DNA from: UBA8752 sp964223495
Lineage (GTDB): Bacteria > Bacteroidota > Bacteroidia > Flavobacteriales_D > Sanyastnellaceae
DNA length: 60,156 bases
Assembly (NCBI GenBank): GCA_964223495.1
Contig: CAXQGL010000003.1
Location: 1 to 60,156 of the forward strand
Reading direction: 5' to 3'
The notes under the pieces are model-generated. The model was not told the DNA's origin and did no database searches. It saw nothing but the letters and a program-made list of their open reading frames with translations. Shown piece by piece: positions 16,965 to 25,548 of this stretch. Each line of letters begins with the position of its first letter. Positions within the stretch are counted from its first letter, which is position 1. The translations under genes were made by a program, and so were the position numbers.

Positions 16965-17018
16965 ATTGACCGATTTTTTGTAAATTGCCGAGTTCAAGTG
17001 GTCTCGAAATCCTTTGAT

Positions 17019-17972
17019 ATGAAGCTTCCCCTGCTGTTTTCGTTGTTTCTGCTCTGCAGCACTGCGTGGGCCCAGACCTCCGTTTCCCTTCGGATTGATC
17101 ATAAGGCGGGACAAGCGGAATTTGACGCATCTACGGACTTGGTGACGCCGTTGGGGGAGGAAATCGAGATCGACAGACTGGAGTATTACCTCAGCATGTT
17201 CGTCATCGTACATGATGGCGGTATCGAAACCCCCATCGACGGTGCGTACGTTCTGGCCGATGCCTACGTCGATGAGGCCCATCCGCTTGGAACTGTCTCT
17301 GGAGTCTCCAATGTGGAGGCCCTGAAGTTCAGCGTGGGCATCGACCCCGAAAACAACCATGCAGACCCGGCCTCCTGGCCAAATGGTCACCCTCTTGCGC
17401 CCCAGGTTCCCAGCATGCATTGGGGCTGGTCCGCTGGATATCGATTCATCGCCATGGAAGGAGGGGCCGGAATCAATGGTGTGGTGACCCATGAAATCCA
17501 CGCCTTGGGAGACGACAATCATACGCCGGGTGAGATGGGGGTATTGGCCACTATGGAGGACGGAATCCTGATGTTGGACATCGAGGCGGACGTCATGGGC
17601 TTCTACCAGCAGTTGTCGGTGGAATCAGGGTTGATCAATCACGGAGAAAACGGGGAGGCGGTACTCGTCTGCAATAACCTGGCGGATCATGTTTTCCGCA
17701 CACCCGGTGCCAACAGTGTGGCAGAGGTGGCGACCGATCGGTTTGATTTCGACCTGATCCAGATTGACGGAGGGGTCCGTGTCAGATTCAATGGGCCCTT
17801 GACCCACGCTGTGAAAGTGCAATTGCTGGATATTCTTGGGCGGCCTGTCGGCACTCATGACATTCCCATGGGAACCCGTCTCCACGACTTGTTGGATGTC
17901 AATGCAGGCACCTTCCTGATTTCCATTTCAGGACCGACCGATCGACAGACCCGCCGTTGGATTCAGGGATGA
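17019..17972 (+). CDS. MbnP-like copper-site protein with T9SS sorting tail
   Basis: A 317-residue exported protein: signal peptide 1-18 (LLFSLFLLCSTAWA), MbnP-like beta domain about 20-245, and a C-terminal Type A T9SS sorting domain about 255-317 (VQLLDILGRPVG ... NAGTFLISI). The tryptophan-rich MHWGWSAGYRFIAMEG at 133-148 is the family hallmark. In methanotrophs MbnH oxidises a tryptophan of MbnP to kynurenine to make a copper site; that this happens here is inference. The diheme partner gene overlaps its stop by 4 bases. The T9SS tail implies export across the outer membrane or anchoring on the surface. Confidence 0.82.
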   Translation: MKLPLLFSLFLLCSTAWAQTSVSLRIDHKAGQAEFDASTDLVTPLGEEIEIDRLEYYLSMFVIVHDGGIETPIDGAYVLADAYVDEAHPLGTVSGVSNVEALKFSVGIDPENNHADPASWPNGHPLAPQVPSMHWGWSAGYRFIAMEGGAGINGVVTHEIHALGDDNHTPGEMGVLATMEDGILMLDIEADVMGFYQQLSVESGLINHGENGEAVLVCNNLADHVFRTPGANSVAEVATDRFDFDLIQIDGGVRVRFNGPLTHAVKVQLLDILGRPVGTHDIPMGTRLHDLLDVNAGTFLISISGPTDRQTRRWIQG

Positions 17973-19084
17973 CCCGGCAGCTTCCATTGTGCTTCCTTCC
18001 GTGCCTTGTCCTGCTGCTTGCGGGATGCAGGCCTGATGGTGTCGAGGAGCCACGGCAGCCGGCGGAGTACGATCCTACGCCTTATTCCCTCGAAATCGGC
18101 CATTTCCCCCCACCCGCCATTCCCGAGGACAATCCCTTGACCGAGGCTGGCGTGCAGTTGGGGCGGATGCTGTTTCACGAGAAGCGGCTCTCCGGGGACA
18201 ATACTCAGGCCTGTGCCGACTGCCACCTGCAATCCCGGAATTTCTCGGATGTCGCGGTTTTCAGCTTGGGCATCGCGGGTGAGGAAGGGCACCGCCACAG
18301 CATGGTGCTTTCCAATCTGGCTTGGCATGTCCACCATGGAGAATCGCACGGGCACGGGTTTTTCTGGGATGGACGTGCTGCGACAGTGAGGGAACAGGTT
18401 CTGCTGCCGATTGAAGATCCCCTCGAGATGGATGAGCACCTTGAGAATGTGATTGTCAAACTGGGCGCCGAGCAGGATTATGTTGATCAATTCAAGCGGG
18501 CCTTTGATTCGGAGGACATCACGGAAGAGCGATTGGCCCTGGCCTTGGAGCAGTTTCTGTTCTCCATGGTATCCAACAACAGCAAGTACGATCGATGGCT
18601 GCTCGGAGAGGCCACATTGTCCGAAAGTGAGGAGCGGGGCCGGGTGTTGTTCTTCGATGAGTTCGACCCCTTCAATCCGGAGGCCAGCGGTGCGGATTGT
18701 GCCCATTGTCACAGCGGACTGGATTTTTCGAGCCACCAGTTCGGCAACAATGGACTCGATGCGGATGAGGACATGGAGGATATCGGCTACATGGGGGTCA
18801 CCGGTGATGGTGGGGACCTGGGCAAGTTCAAGACACCGTCACTCCGCAACGTGATGATGTCAGCACCCTACATGCACGATGGTCGGTTCGCGAACATCGA
18901 CGAGGTGCTGGACCATTATGACCATGGTGCCGTGTCGAGTACGTCGTTGGACCCAATGATGCAGTACAACGTCGATTATGGCTTGGGTCTTACCGAGCAG
19001 GACAGGGCTGATCTGATTGCATTCCTGCACACCTTGACCGATCTGGATTTTCTTGAGAACCCGGCGTTCTCCAGTCCCCACTGA
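17969..19084 (+). CDS. MbnH/MauG-like diheme cytochrome c peroxidase lipoprotein
   Basis: 371 residues, starting at the ATG that overlaps the upstream stop (ATGA, 17969-17972). Lipobox LLLAGC puts the lipid on C20. Two c-type hemes: CADCH at 82-86 and CAHCH at 244-248, the spacing of the diheme CCP/MauG family. Conserved FFWDGRAATVREQ at 131-143 and a C-terminal FKTPSLRNVMMSAPYMHDGRFANIDEVLDHYDHG block. Because it is coupled to an MbnP-like gene, the MbnH role (oxidising its partner) is more likely than hydrogen peroxide detoxification. The stop TGA abuts the uvrC stop on the other strand (palindrome TGATCA). Confidence 0.88.
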   Translation: MTRQLPLCFLPCLVLLLAGCRPDGVEEPRQPAEYDPTPYSLEIGHFPPPAIPEDNPLTEAGVQLGRMLFHEKRLSGDNTQACADCHLQSRNFSDVAVFSLGIAGEEGHRHSMVLSNLAWHVHHGESHGHGFFWDGRAATVREQVLLPIEDPLEMDEHLENVIVKLGAEQDYVDQFKRAFDSEDITEERLALALEQFLFSMVSNNSKYDRWLLGEATLSESEERGRVLFFDEFDPFNPEASGADCAHCHSGLDFSSHQFGNNGLDADEDMEDIGYMGVTGDGGDLGKFKTPSLRNVMMSAPYMHDGRFANIDEVLDHYDHGAVSSTSLDPMMQYNVDYGLGLTEQDRADLIAFLHTLTDLDFLENPAFSSPH

Positions 19085-20890
19085 TCATTCCGATTCCGCT
19101 GCCCATGTCCTGATGGCCTGTGCGACCTTCAGGGAAACGACTTTCAACAAAGCGGCTTCATCCGCAGCACGAATGGCGTCCACGGTCTTGAATGCCGCCA
19201 TCAGTTTGTGGCGGGTGGCCGGACCGATGCCCGGGATATCGTCCAAGGCACTCCGCAATGCCGCTGCACTGCGGCGTTTGCGGTGATGGGCCAGGGAGAA
19301 CCGGTGGGCTTCATCCCGCATGCGTTGGATCAGTTTGAGGGATTCTGATCGCTTGTCGAGGTGCAGCGGAATGCTGTCGCCGGGAAAGTAGAGTTCCTCC
19401 AACCGCTTGGCGATGCCGATGATGGCGACTTGTCCCATGAGTCCGAGCTCCTCCAGTGCCCCAACGGCGCTGGAAAGCTGGCCCTTGCCCCCGTCCACGA
19501 TGATGAGCTGCGGCAGCGGTTCGTCTTCATCGCGCAACCGCTTGTAGCGACGGTGGACGACCTCGGCCATGGAGGCGAAGTCGTCGGGCCCCTGCACCGT
19601 TCTGATGCTGAATTTCCGGTAATCGGCCTTGGCGGGCTTGGCTTTCTTGAAGACCACACAGGCCGAGGCGGGATGGGTTCCGTGGATGTTCGAATTGTCG
19701 AAGCACTCGATGTGGACGGGCAGTTCCTTGAGGTGAAGGTCTTTTTGCAAGGTCTCCATCACCCGGTTCTGGGCAGCTTCCGGGTCCACCTGCTCCTGCT
19801 GCTTGCGCTTGTCGAGCATGGTGTACTTCGCGTTCCGCTCTGAAAGCTCGATGAGGCGCTTCTTGTCACCGCGTTGGGGCACGTGCCATTTGATGTCAGC
19901 CACGATGGGGCGGACGGGAATGTTGGTGAAGATTTCAGGACTGTGGATGTCGAAGCGTCGGCGGATTTCCAGGATGCCGTATTCGAGCAGGTCCTGGTCG
20001 CTTTCATCCAATCGCTTCCGCAGTTCCAGGGTCTGTCCATGTACGATGCCTCCGTCCATGATCTTCATGAAGTTGACGTACCCTGCGGTGGGGTCGCTCA
20101 CAACGGAGTATACCTCCACATCGTGGATGCTGGGATTCACCACGGTGCTCTTGGCCTGGAATTTCAGCAGGGCCTCCTTTCGGCGCCTGAATTCCTCTGC
20201 CTGTTCGAATGCGAATTCACCGGCGGCCTGCTTCATGGCCCGATCGTACGTCTTCACGAGGTCCTTGATGTTGCCCTTCAGGATATCGCGTATGGCCTCC
20301 ACACCGGCGTCATAGTCTTCCTGTGATTGCTTTCCGACGCAGGGGGCCTTGCAGTTGCCGAGGTCGTACTCCAGGCAGGTTCGGAATTTGTCCGCATCAA
20401 TGTTCTTCTGGCTCAGGTCGTATTTGCACGTCCGTATCGGGTGCAGCTTGCGGGCAATGTCCAGGACGGCGTTCATCGTCTTGACCGATGCATAGGGACC
20501 GAAATACTCGGACCCATTCTGAACGATGTTGCGCGTGGGGTGGACGCGCGGGAAGCGTTCCTTGCGGATGACGATGGACGGATAGGTCTTGTCGTCCTTG
20601 AGTTCGATGTTGTAACGGGGCTGGTGCTCCTTGATGAGGTTGTTCTCGAGGAGCAGGGCGTCCACTTCAGTCTCCACCACGATGAACCGGATGTCGGCGA
20701 TCTTTTTGACGAGGAGCCGTGTCTTTCCGTTCTCGTAGGTCTGCTTGTTGAAATAGCTCGCGACCCGCTTCTTGAGGCTCTTGGCCTTTCCGATGTACAG
20801 CAGGTTGCCCTCCGCATCGAAATGCTGGTAGACTCCGGGACTGTCCGGCAGCCTCTGCAGGATGCGTTTGATGTGCGGTGTGGCTTCCAT
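19085..20890 (-). CDS. uvrC: Excinuclease ABC subunit C
   Basis: Dual-incision nuclease of nucleotide excision repair, 601 residues from the ATG at 20890 (MEATPHIKRILQRLPDSPGVYQ). GIY-YIG domain near 15-90 (GVYQHFD ... LLYIGKAKSLKKRVASYF), UvrB-binding UVR motif (EFAFEQAEEFRRRKEAL), RNase H-like domain (ECFDNSNIHGTHPASACVVF, DGGKGQLSSA) and a C-terminal helix-hairpin-helix (LDDIPGIGPATRHKLM). The cysteine block CLEYDLGNCKAPCVGK for an Fe-S or zinc site is intact. Divergent from the SDR gene, 38 bases apart. Confidence 0.96.
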   Translation of the reverse strand: MEATPHIKRILQRLPDSPGVYQHFDAEGNLLYIGKAKSLKKRVASYFNKQTYENGKTRLLVKKIADIRFIVVETEVDALLLENNLIKEHQPRYNIELKDDKTYPSIVIRKERFPRVHPTRNIVQNGSEYFGPYASVKTMNAVLDIARKLHPIRTCKYDLSQKNIDADKFRTCLEYDLGNCKAPCVGKQSQEDYDAGVEAIRDILKGNIKDLVKTYDRAMKQAAGEFAFEQAEEFRRRKEALLKFQAKSTVVNPSIHDVEVYSVVSDPTAGYVNFMKIMDGGIVHGQTLELRKRLDESDQDLLEYGILEIRRRFDIHSPEIFTNIPVRPIVADIKWHVPQRGDKKRLIELSERNAKYTMLDKRKQQEQVDPEAAQNRVMETLQKDLHLKELPVHIECFDNSNIHGTHPASACVVFKKAKPAKADYRKFSIRTVQGPDDFASMAEVVHRRYKRLRDEDEPLPQLIIVDGGKGQLSSAVGALEELGLMGQVAIIGIAKRLEELYFPGDSIPLHLDKRSESLKLIQRMRDEAHRFSLAHHRKRRSAAALRSALDDIPGIGPATRHKLMAAFKTVDAIRAADEAALLKVVSLKVAQAIRTWAAESE

Positions 20891-20914
20891 CGGGTAGGGC
20901 AGGTCTAGGCAAGT

Positions 20915-20922
20915 TACCTTCG
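20915..20922 (+). promoter_or_regulatory. -7 box directly upstream of the SDR gene
   Basis: TACCTTCG, matching TAnnTTYG, with 6 bases to the ATG at 20929. It lies in the 38-base gap between the divergent uvrC and SDR starts; no -33 TTTG is evident. Confidence 0.4.
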
Positions 20923-20928
20923 GCAGCA

Positions 20929-21987
20929 ATGTCGGAACCCCTTCCTGGGCATGGCCCTTCACGAGAGTTGGTCACAGGCGCCACCGGCCTTGTGGGCATG
21001 TATCGATTGGCTTGGCGCATGGAGCGGGGCTGGCCTACGGTGGCGTTGCACCGCACGCACAGCAAGCTGGACCGGGTGGAGGATTGGCTCAGGGAGCGTC
21101 TGGGCCATGGGTTCGAGGCAGCATGGGCCGCATTGGAGTGGCGTGAGGCGGACCTCGGAGATGTGGTGGGCCTCGGGGATGCCATGGCTGGATGTGACCG
21201 GGTATTTCACGCGGCCGGCAGGGTCAGCTTCCTTCCGGGCGATGAGCTGCGCCTCAAGGAGGTCAATGCGATCGGCACGGCCCACATTGTGGACGCTGCC
21301 CTGGGTGCCGGTGTGAAGCGGTTGTTCCACGTATCCTCGGTTGCGGCATTGGGCCGGTCCGGAGAAGATGGCGCGCCGGTTCACGAGGATTCCGATTGGG
21401 CTGACGGGGCAGGTGCTTCTCCCTACGGAAAGAGCAAACGGGCGGGTGAGCTGGAAGCATGGCGAGGTCAGGCAGAAGGGTTGGAGGTCATCGTGGTCAA
21501 CCCGACCATCATTCTGGGCGACGCCCGTTACGATGAGAGTTCAGGCATGGTATACCGCAGCGCTTCCAAAGGGCGCCGCCACCATCCGGCCGGTGGCAAT
21601 GGTTTCGTCGGGGCCGAGGATTTGCTGGACGTCATCGGAGCGGTGGATCAGGCCGCCGATGAGGGACAAGGGGGTGTTCTCGGTGAGCGTTTCATCGTTT
21701 CGGCCGAGGAGGTCTCTTACCGCGACATGATGGGGTGGGTGGCCGATGGACTCGGCGTGCGGGCTCCGGATCGGCCTCTGTCCGGATGGATGTTGGAGGT
21801 GGCGTGGCGTGCTGCCGCGGTTTGGGGAAGGGTGACCGGGACGCCGCCCATGCTGACACGCGACATGGCGCGGAATACCATGCACATGCACCGATATGAC
21901 ACTTCCAAGTTGGCGGGTGCCTTGCCTGATTTCAAGTTCACGCCGATTCGGGAAGTCGTGCGGTCTGCCGTCGGCAAGGGGCTGTGA
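20929..21987 (+). CDS. NAD(P)-dependent epimerase/dehydratase (extended SDR)
   Basis: 352-residue Rossmann enzyme. Cofactor loop TGATGLVG at about 14-21 and catalytic YGKSK in SPYGKSKRAGE; the preceding block HVSSVAALG carries the serine of the triad. Similar Bacteroidota proteins resemble dihydroflavonol reductase or sterol dehydrogenase members, but the substrate cannot be read from sequence. The start at 20929 places the cofactor loop near the N-terminus as usual; an earlier in-frame codon at 20878 lies within uvrC. No pathway context. Confidence 0.85.
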   Translation: MSEPLPGHGPSRELVTGATGLVGMYRLAWRMERGWPTVALHRTHSKLDRVEDWLRERLGHGFEAAWAALEWREADLGDVVGLGDAMAGCDRVFHAAGRVSFLPGDELRLKEVNAIGTAHIVDAALGAGVKRLFHVSSVAALGRSGEDGAPVHEDSDWADGAGASPYGKSKRAGELEAWRGQAEGLEVIVVNPTIILGDARYDESSGMVYRSASKGRRHHPAGGNGFVGAEDLLDVIGAVDQAADEGQGGVLGERFIVSAEEVSYRDMMGWVADGLGVRAPDRPLSGWMLEVAWRAAAVWGRVTGTPPMLTRDMARNTMHMHRYDTSKLAGALPDFKFTPIREVVRSAVGKGL

Positions 21988-21993
21988 GGCGGA

Positions 21994-22365
21994 TCAGTTC
22001 CACTTGCTGTTCCGCTCCATGGAGTCGAGTCTCAGCTTGACTTCATCGAGGATGCCTGGAAGGGCTTCCGGTTGGCTGTACCACCATTCGTAAGTGGCGG
22101 TGAAGGCGGTATCACTGACCCCGGCGTCTTCGAGAATCCGTTTCCGGTGGGCAGCGCGGATGGCGTCGCGGTCGCCCCCTTGGAGCATGCGCTGTCGATA
22201 GGCCGCCTCGAGCAATTGCAATTGGGCATGGACCTCCACGAAGGTGGCCCGGTCGAGCATGATGTCGCTGCGGGCAGGAATGTCCTCCTTTGGCCTGGGG
22301 TCACACGAAGCCAGAAGGACTGGGGCCAAGGCGAGTATGGACATGGATAACCGCCGTACCCTCAT
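21994..22365 (-). CDS. DUF4296 lipoprotein
   Basis: A 123-residue lipoprotein: signal with lipobox VLLASC, then an all-helical domain typical of DUF4296 (FVEVHAQLQLLEAAYRQRML ... DTAFTATYEWWYSQPEALPGILDEVKLRL). Function unknown; the family is common in Bacteroidota. The start at 22365 overlaps the dihydroorotase stop (ATGA), so the two are translationally coupled. Confidence 0.78.
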   Translation of the reverse strand: MRVRRLSMSILALAPVLLASCDPRPKEDIPARSDIMLDRATFVEVHAQLQLLEAAYRQRMLQGGDRDAIRAAHRKRILEDAGVSDTAFTATYEWWYSQPEALPGILDEVKLRLDSMERNSKWN

Positions 22366-23741
22366 CGGTCGAATGTCAATCGGCGTCCCGCATGGGCGCA
22401 TCCTTCAGCGGGCTCGAGCACGTTCCGGCCATCCCAGACCTGGACACCATTGACCCACGTCCCAACCACCCGTGCGGAGAAGCTGTCTCCGGTGAAAGGG
22501 GACCAACCGCACTTGCTTAACAAGCCCTGTTCGGTGACGGTCCAAGGTGATGCGGGATTGACCAGCACGAAGTCAGCGAAGCAGCCCGCACGAAGAAACC
22601 CACGGCCTTCGATGTCGAAGAGTTCCGCGACCCGGTGGGCGGTCAGGCGCGGAATGTCCGTGAGGTCGAGCCAACCCTGGGCGACCCCCTCGTACAAGGC
22701 GACCAACGCGTGCTGTACAAGTGGTCCGCCCGAAGGCGCGGACCAGTAATTGTTGGCCTTTTCCGTCTTGGTGTGCGGTGCGTGGTCGGTGGCGAGGACA
22801 TCGATGGCGCCTCCCGGTTTCAGTGCAGCCCGGATGGCGGCGCGGTCTTCAGCAGTCTTGACTGCGGGATTCCATTTGATACGGCTGCCGCGATCGCCGT
22901 AATCGGCATCCGTGAACCAGAGGTGGTGGGTGCAGGCTTCCGCCGTGATCCTCTTTTCGGAGAGGGGCCGACTTCCATCGAAAAGGCCAAGTTCCCGGGC
23001 GGTGGAGATGTGCAGAACATGCAGTCTTGCCCCAGTCCTTGCGGCGAGCTCCACGGCACGCGATGAGCTTCGGTAGCAAGCCTCGGCACTCCGGATGATG
23101 GGATGCTGTCCGATGGGCACGTCATCCCCGTACTGTTCCCTGGCTGCGGCGGCATTGGCCCTGATGGTGGCTTCATCCTCGCAATGCGTGGCGATGAGCA
23201 TCGGGCATTCCTTGAAGATGCCTTCGAGGACGGTGGCATCATCGACCAGCATGTCTCCCGTGGAACTGCCCATGAAGACTTTGACCCCACAGACCTTTTG
23301 TGGGTCGGTCTTCAAAACCTGCTCGAGGTTGCCGTTGGAGGCCCCCATGAAGAAGCTGTAGTTCGCAGGGCTGACCTCTGCAGCCCGATCGTATTTCGCC
23401 TGAAGCAGTTCCTGTGTCAGTGATTGGGGTACAGTATTGGGCATCTCCATGAAGGAGGTGATGCCGCCGGCCACTGCTGCCCTCGATTCGGTGGCGATTT
23501 CCGCCTTGTGGGTCAATCCCGGTTCGCGGAAATGCACCTGGTCGTCAATCAGTCCTGGCAAGAGATGGAGTCCCGCGCAATCGTGGATGGTGGCAGCCTG
23601 TGCCATGGCCGCGACCGCAGGGTCCCCGGACTGCCTCAGTTCTGGTCCGACCGCGGCAATTCGGTCGCCTTCCACAAGCAATTCCGCGGATTCGACGCGG
23701 CCTTCGTGGACGATTTGGGCTCCGATGAAAAGGTGCTTCAT
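22362..23741 (-). CDS. pyrC: Dihydroorotase
   Basis: Zinc amidohydrolase that closes carbamoyl-aspartate to dihydroorotate (pyrimidine synthesis). 459 residues from the ATG at 23741, which overlaps the glycosyltransferase stop. The metal-site start reads DDQVHFREPGLTHK, with Q in place of the first histidine of the usual DxHxH; I recall the same in other Bacteroidota dihydroorotases. Other blocks: GGITSFMEMPNT, GVKVFMGSSTG (in other dihydroorotases a carbamylated lysine lies elsewhere), IATHCEDE, HVLHIST, DVLATDHAPHT. It could also be labelled a dihydroorotase-family amidohydrolase, but the fit is good. Confidence 0.9.
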   Translation of the reverse strand: MKHLFIGAQIVHEGRVESAELLVEGDRIAAVGPELRQSGDPAVAAMAQAATIHDCAGLHLLPGLIDDQVHFREPGLTHKAEIATESRAAVAGGITSFMEMPNTVPQSLTQELLQAKYDRAAEVSPANYSFFMGASNGNLEQVLKTDPQKVCGVKVFMGSSTGDMLVDDATVLEGIFKECPMLIATHCEDEATIRANAAAAREQYGDDVPIGQHPIIRSAEACYRSSSRAVELAARTGARLHVLHISTARELGLFDGSRPLSEKRITAEACTHHLWFTDADYGDRGSRIKWNPAVKTAEDRAAIRAALKPGGAIDVLATDHAPHTKTEKANNYWSAPSGGPLVQHALVALYEGVAQGWLDLTDIPRLTAHRVAELFDIEGRGFLRAGCFADFVLVNPASPWTVTEQGLLSKCGWSPFTGDSFSARVVGTWVNGVQVWDGRNVLEPAEGCAHAGRRLTFDR

Positions 23742-24487
23742 GTATGGGCTGTCGTGACAGCGGGGAGGATGTCGAAGCGGCGCATCTGCAGCACGCCCCA
23801 GAAAGCCTCCTTGAAGATGTTCAGACTCATTTTCGACGTACCCAATTCCCGGTCCACGAAGGTGATGGGAACCTCGGCAATGGCGAATCCGAGCCGCTTG
23901 GCGTTGTACTTCATTTCGATCTGGAAGGCATACCCCACGAAGTGGATGTGATCCAGGCGAATGGTCCTGAGTGTCTTGGCGCGGTAGCACTTGAACCCTG
24001 CCGTCGGATCCTTGACACCCAATTGCAGCACGAGGTTGACGTACAGGGATGCGCCATAGCTCATGGCGATGCGGTGCCAAGGCCAATTGGAGACCCCGCC
24101 TCCTTTGGTGTAACGCGATCCCACCGCCACGCCGGCACCGTCCATGCAGGCTGCGCGCAGTCGTTCGAGGTCGTTGGGATTGTGGCTGAAATCAGCGTCC
24201 ATCTCGAAGATGTATTCATACCCCTTCGTCAATCCCCATTTGAATCCGGCGATGTAGGCTGTGCCCAACCCCAGTTTACCAGATCGCTCGAGGATGTGGA
24301 TGCGGTCGGGATATTGAATCTGGGCTGCGCGCACGAGGTCAGCCGTTCCATCGGGCGAGCCATCATCAACGACCAGGACATGAAAGGAACCACCCCGTTC
24401 CGGAGCCAAAGCCATGACGGTCTCGAGCATCCGAGGGATGTTTTCCTTTTCGTTGTAGGTCGGTATGATGACGAGGCTGTCGGACAC
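23738..24487 (-). CDS. Polyprenol monophosphomannose synthase-like glycosyltransferase (GT2)
   Basis: A 249-residue GT2 enzyme like Dpm1, which moves a sugar from a nucleotide donor to a polyprenyl phosphate. Motifs: VIIPTYNEKENIPRML, VVDDGSPDGTADL, GTAYIAGFKWGL, FEMDADFSHNP (metal site) and GVAVGSRYTKGGGVSNWPWHR. No C-terminal membrane segment. Start is most likely GTG at 24487, 23 bases after the upstream stop; the in-frame ATG at 24562 lies inside the pseudouridine synthase gene. Stop overlaps pyrC. In Bacteroidota such enzymes may feed protein O-glycosylation; that is inference. Confidence 0.88.
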   Translation of the reverse strand: MSDSLVIIPTYNEKENIPRMLETVMALAPERGGSFHVLVVDDGSPDGTADLVRAAQIQYPDRIHILERSGKLGLGTAYIAGFKWGLTKGYEYIFEMDADFSHNPNDLERLRAACMDGAGVAVGSRYTKGGGVSNWPWHRIAMSYGASLYVNLVLQLGVKDPTAGFKCYRAKTLRTIRLDHIHFVGYAFQIEMKYNAKRLGFAIAEVPITFVDRELGTSKMSLNIFKEAFWGVLQMRRFDILPAVTTAHT

Positions 24488-24510
24488 GGTGATTCCAAAT
24501 GCAATATCGT

Positions 24511-25500
24511 TCAGAGCGATATACGGAGGAGATTGAGTTCTTCTTGTGTCAGCATGCGCCAATGGCCGCGGGGCAGGTCCTTTTTCGTCAACGGGCCCAG
24601 TGCTGTGCGGTCGAGTCGGTCGACCTCATAACCCAAGTGGTTCAGCAGTCGGGTCAGGCCTTTCGGTCGGTTGGAGTGGATTTCCACTCCGATTTCGCGG
24701 GGCTGTTTTTCAGGATCGATGAAATGGGCCGCTTCCACCTTGTATCGCTTGCCTTCGATCTCGACCCCCTCCACCATGGCATCGAGGTGTTCCTGTCTTG
24801 CCTTCTGGCGCAGGGTGACGTGGTACAGTTGACGGAAACGTGTGCCGGGCATGCGCATGCGCTCGGCGAGTTCGGGATCGTTGGTGAACAGGAGCAAGCC
24901 CGTGTCCATTCTTTCCACCTTGTCGATGGGCAGGACGTTTTCGCGCGTCGCATTGCGGATGAGGTCCATCACCGTGCGGCGCCCCTGCTTGTCTCCTGCT
25001 GTTCCGAGGAAGTTCTTGGGCTTGTTCAGGATGAGATATCGCTTGGCCTCAGGTTTGATCCGCTGCCCTTCCACCATGACTTCGTCCGTGCGCAGCACTT
25101 TGGCCCCCAGTGCGGTGATGACTTCCCCATTGACGCTCACGGCGCCCGCCGTGATGAGCAGGTCAGCCTCCCTGCGGGCACAGACGCCGGCATTGGCAAT
25201 GAACTTGTTGAGCCGGATGGGGGCATCCGGATCCTTGAGTGGTGCCCTTTTCTTCGGTTTCGTCTTGAAGTGTCCCGGCTTGCCGGAACGGCTGAATTCC
25301 TTGCGCCCTGCGGGCTTTGACTTTCGTCCCCGCCCCTTTGATTCCGGGGTGGATGGTGCAGTGGGGGATGAAGAAAGTGACTTGCGGGTCCCGAATCCAC
25401 GTTTCTCAATTCCCCCTTCCGCACCTTCCGGGCGCATGCGGTTGGGGTTGCCGGAACGGCCAGTGCGTTGGGGTCGGCGGGAACGGGGCTGGTCGGACAT
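24511..25500 (-). CDS. Pseudouridine synthase-like (RsuA/RluB family) with altered active site
   Basis: 329 residues: a basic disordered N-terminus (1-90), an S4 RNA-binding domain (IRLNKFIANAGVCARREADLLI at 95-116) and an RsuA/RluB catalytic domain (YLILNKP at 155-161 to KKDLPRGHWRMLT near the end). The catalytic motif of the family, GRLDxxTxGLLLxTNDG, is here DKVERMDTGLLLFTNDP at 193-209: the position of the catalytic aspartate is E196, or a shifted D199. The second motif GxNRQVRRM reads SNRPKGLTRLL at 276-286. Fold is retained while both signatures are damaged, so it may be inactive or act as an RNA-binding protein. Confidence 0.82.
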   Translation of the reverse strand: MSDQPRSRRPQRTGRSGNPNRMRPEGAEGGIEKRGFGTRKSLSSSPTAPSTPESKGRGRKSKPAGRKEFSRSGKPGHFKTKPKKRAPLKDPDAPIRLNKFIANAGVCARREADLLITAGAVSVNGEVITALGAKVLRTDEVMVEGQRIKPEAKRYLILNKPKNFLGTAGDKQGRRTVMDLIRNATRENVLPIDKVERMDTGLLLFTNDPELAERMRMPGTRFRQLYHVTLRQKARQEHLDAMVEGVEIEGKRYKVEAAHFIDPEKQPREIGVEIHSNRPKGLTRLLNHLGYEVDRLDRTALGPLTKKDLPRGHWRMLTQEELNLLRISL

Positions 25501-25518
25501 GTTGCGCGAAGTGGCCTG

Positions 25519-25526
25519 CGAAGATA
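25519..25526 (-). promoter_or_regulatory. -7 box upstream of the pseudouridine synthase gene
   Basis: Minus strand TATCTTCG (TAnnTTYG), 18 bases before the ATG at 25500. A TTTG occurs upstream but with a 15-base spacer, shorter than the usual 19. Confidence 0.4.
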
Positions 25527-25548
25527 GGCAGGCCTTACTGCCAAAGGC

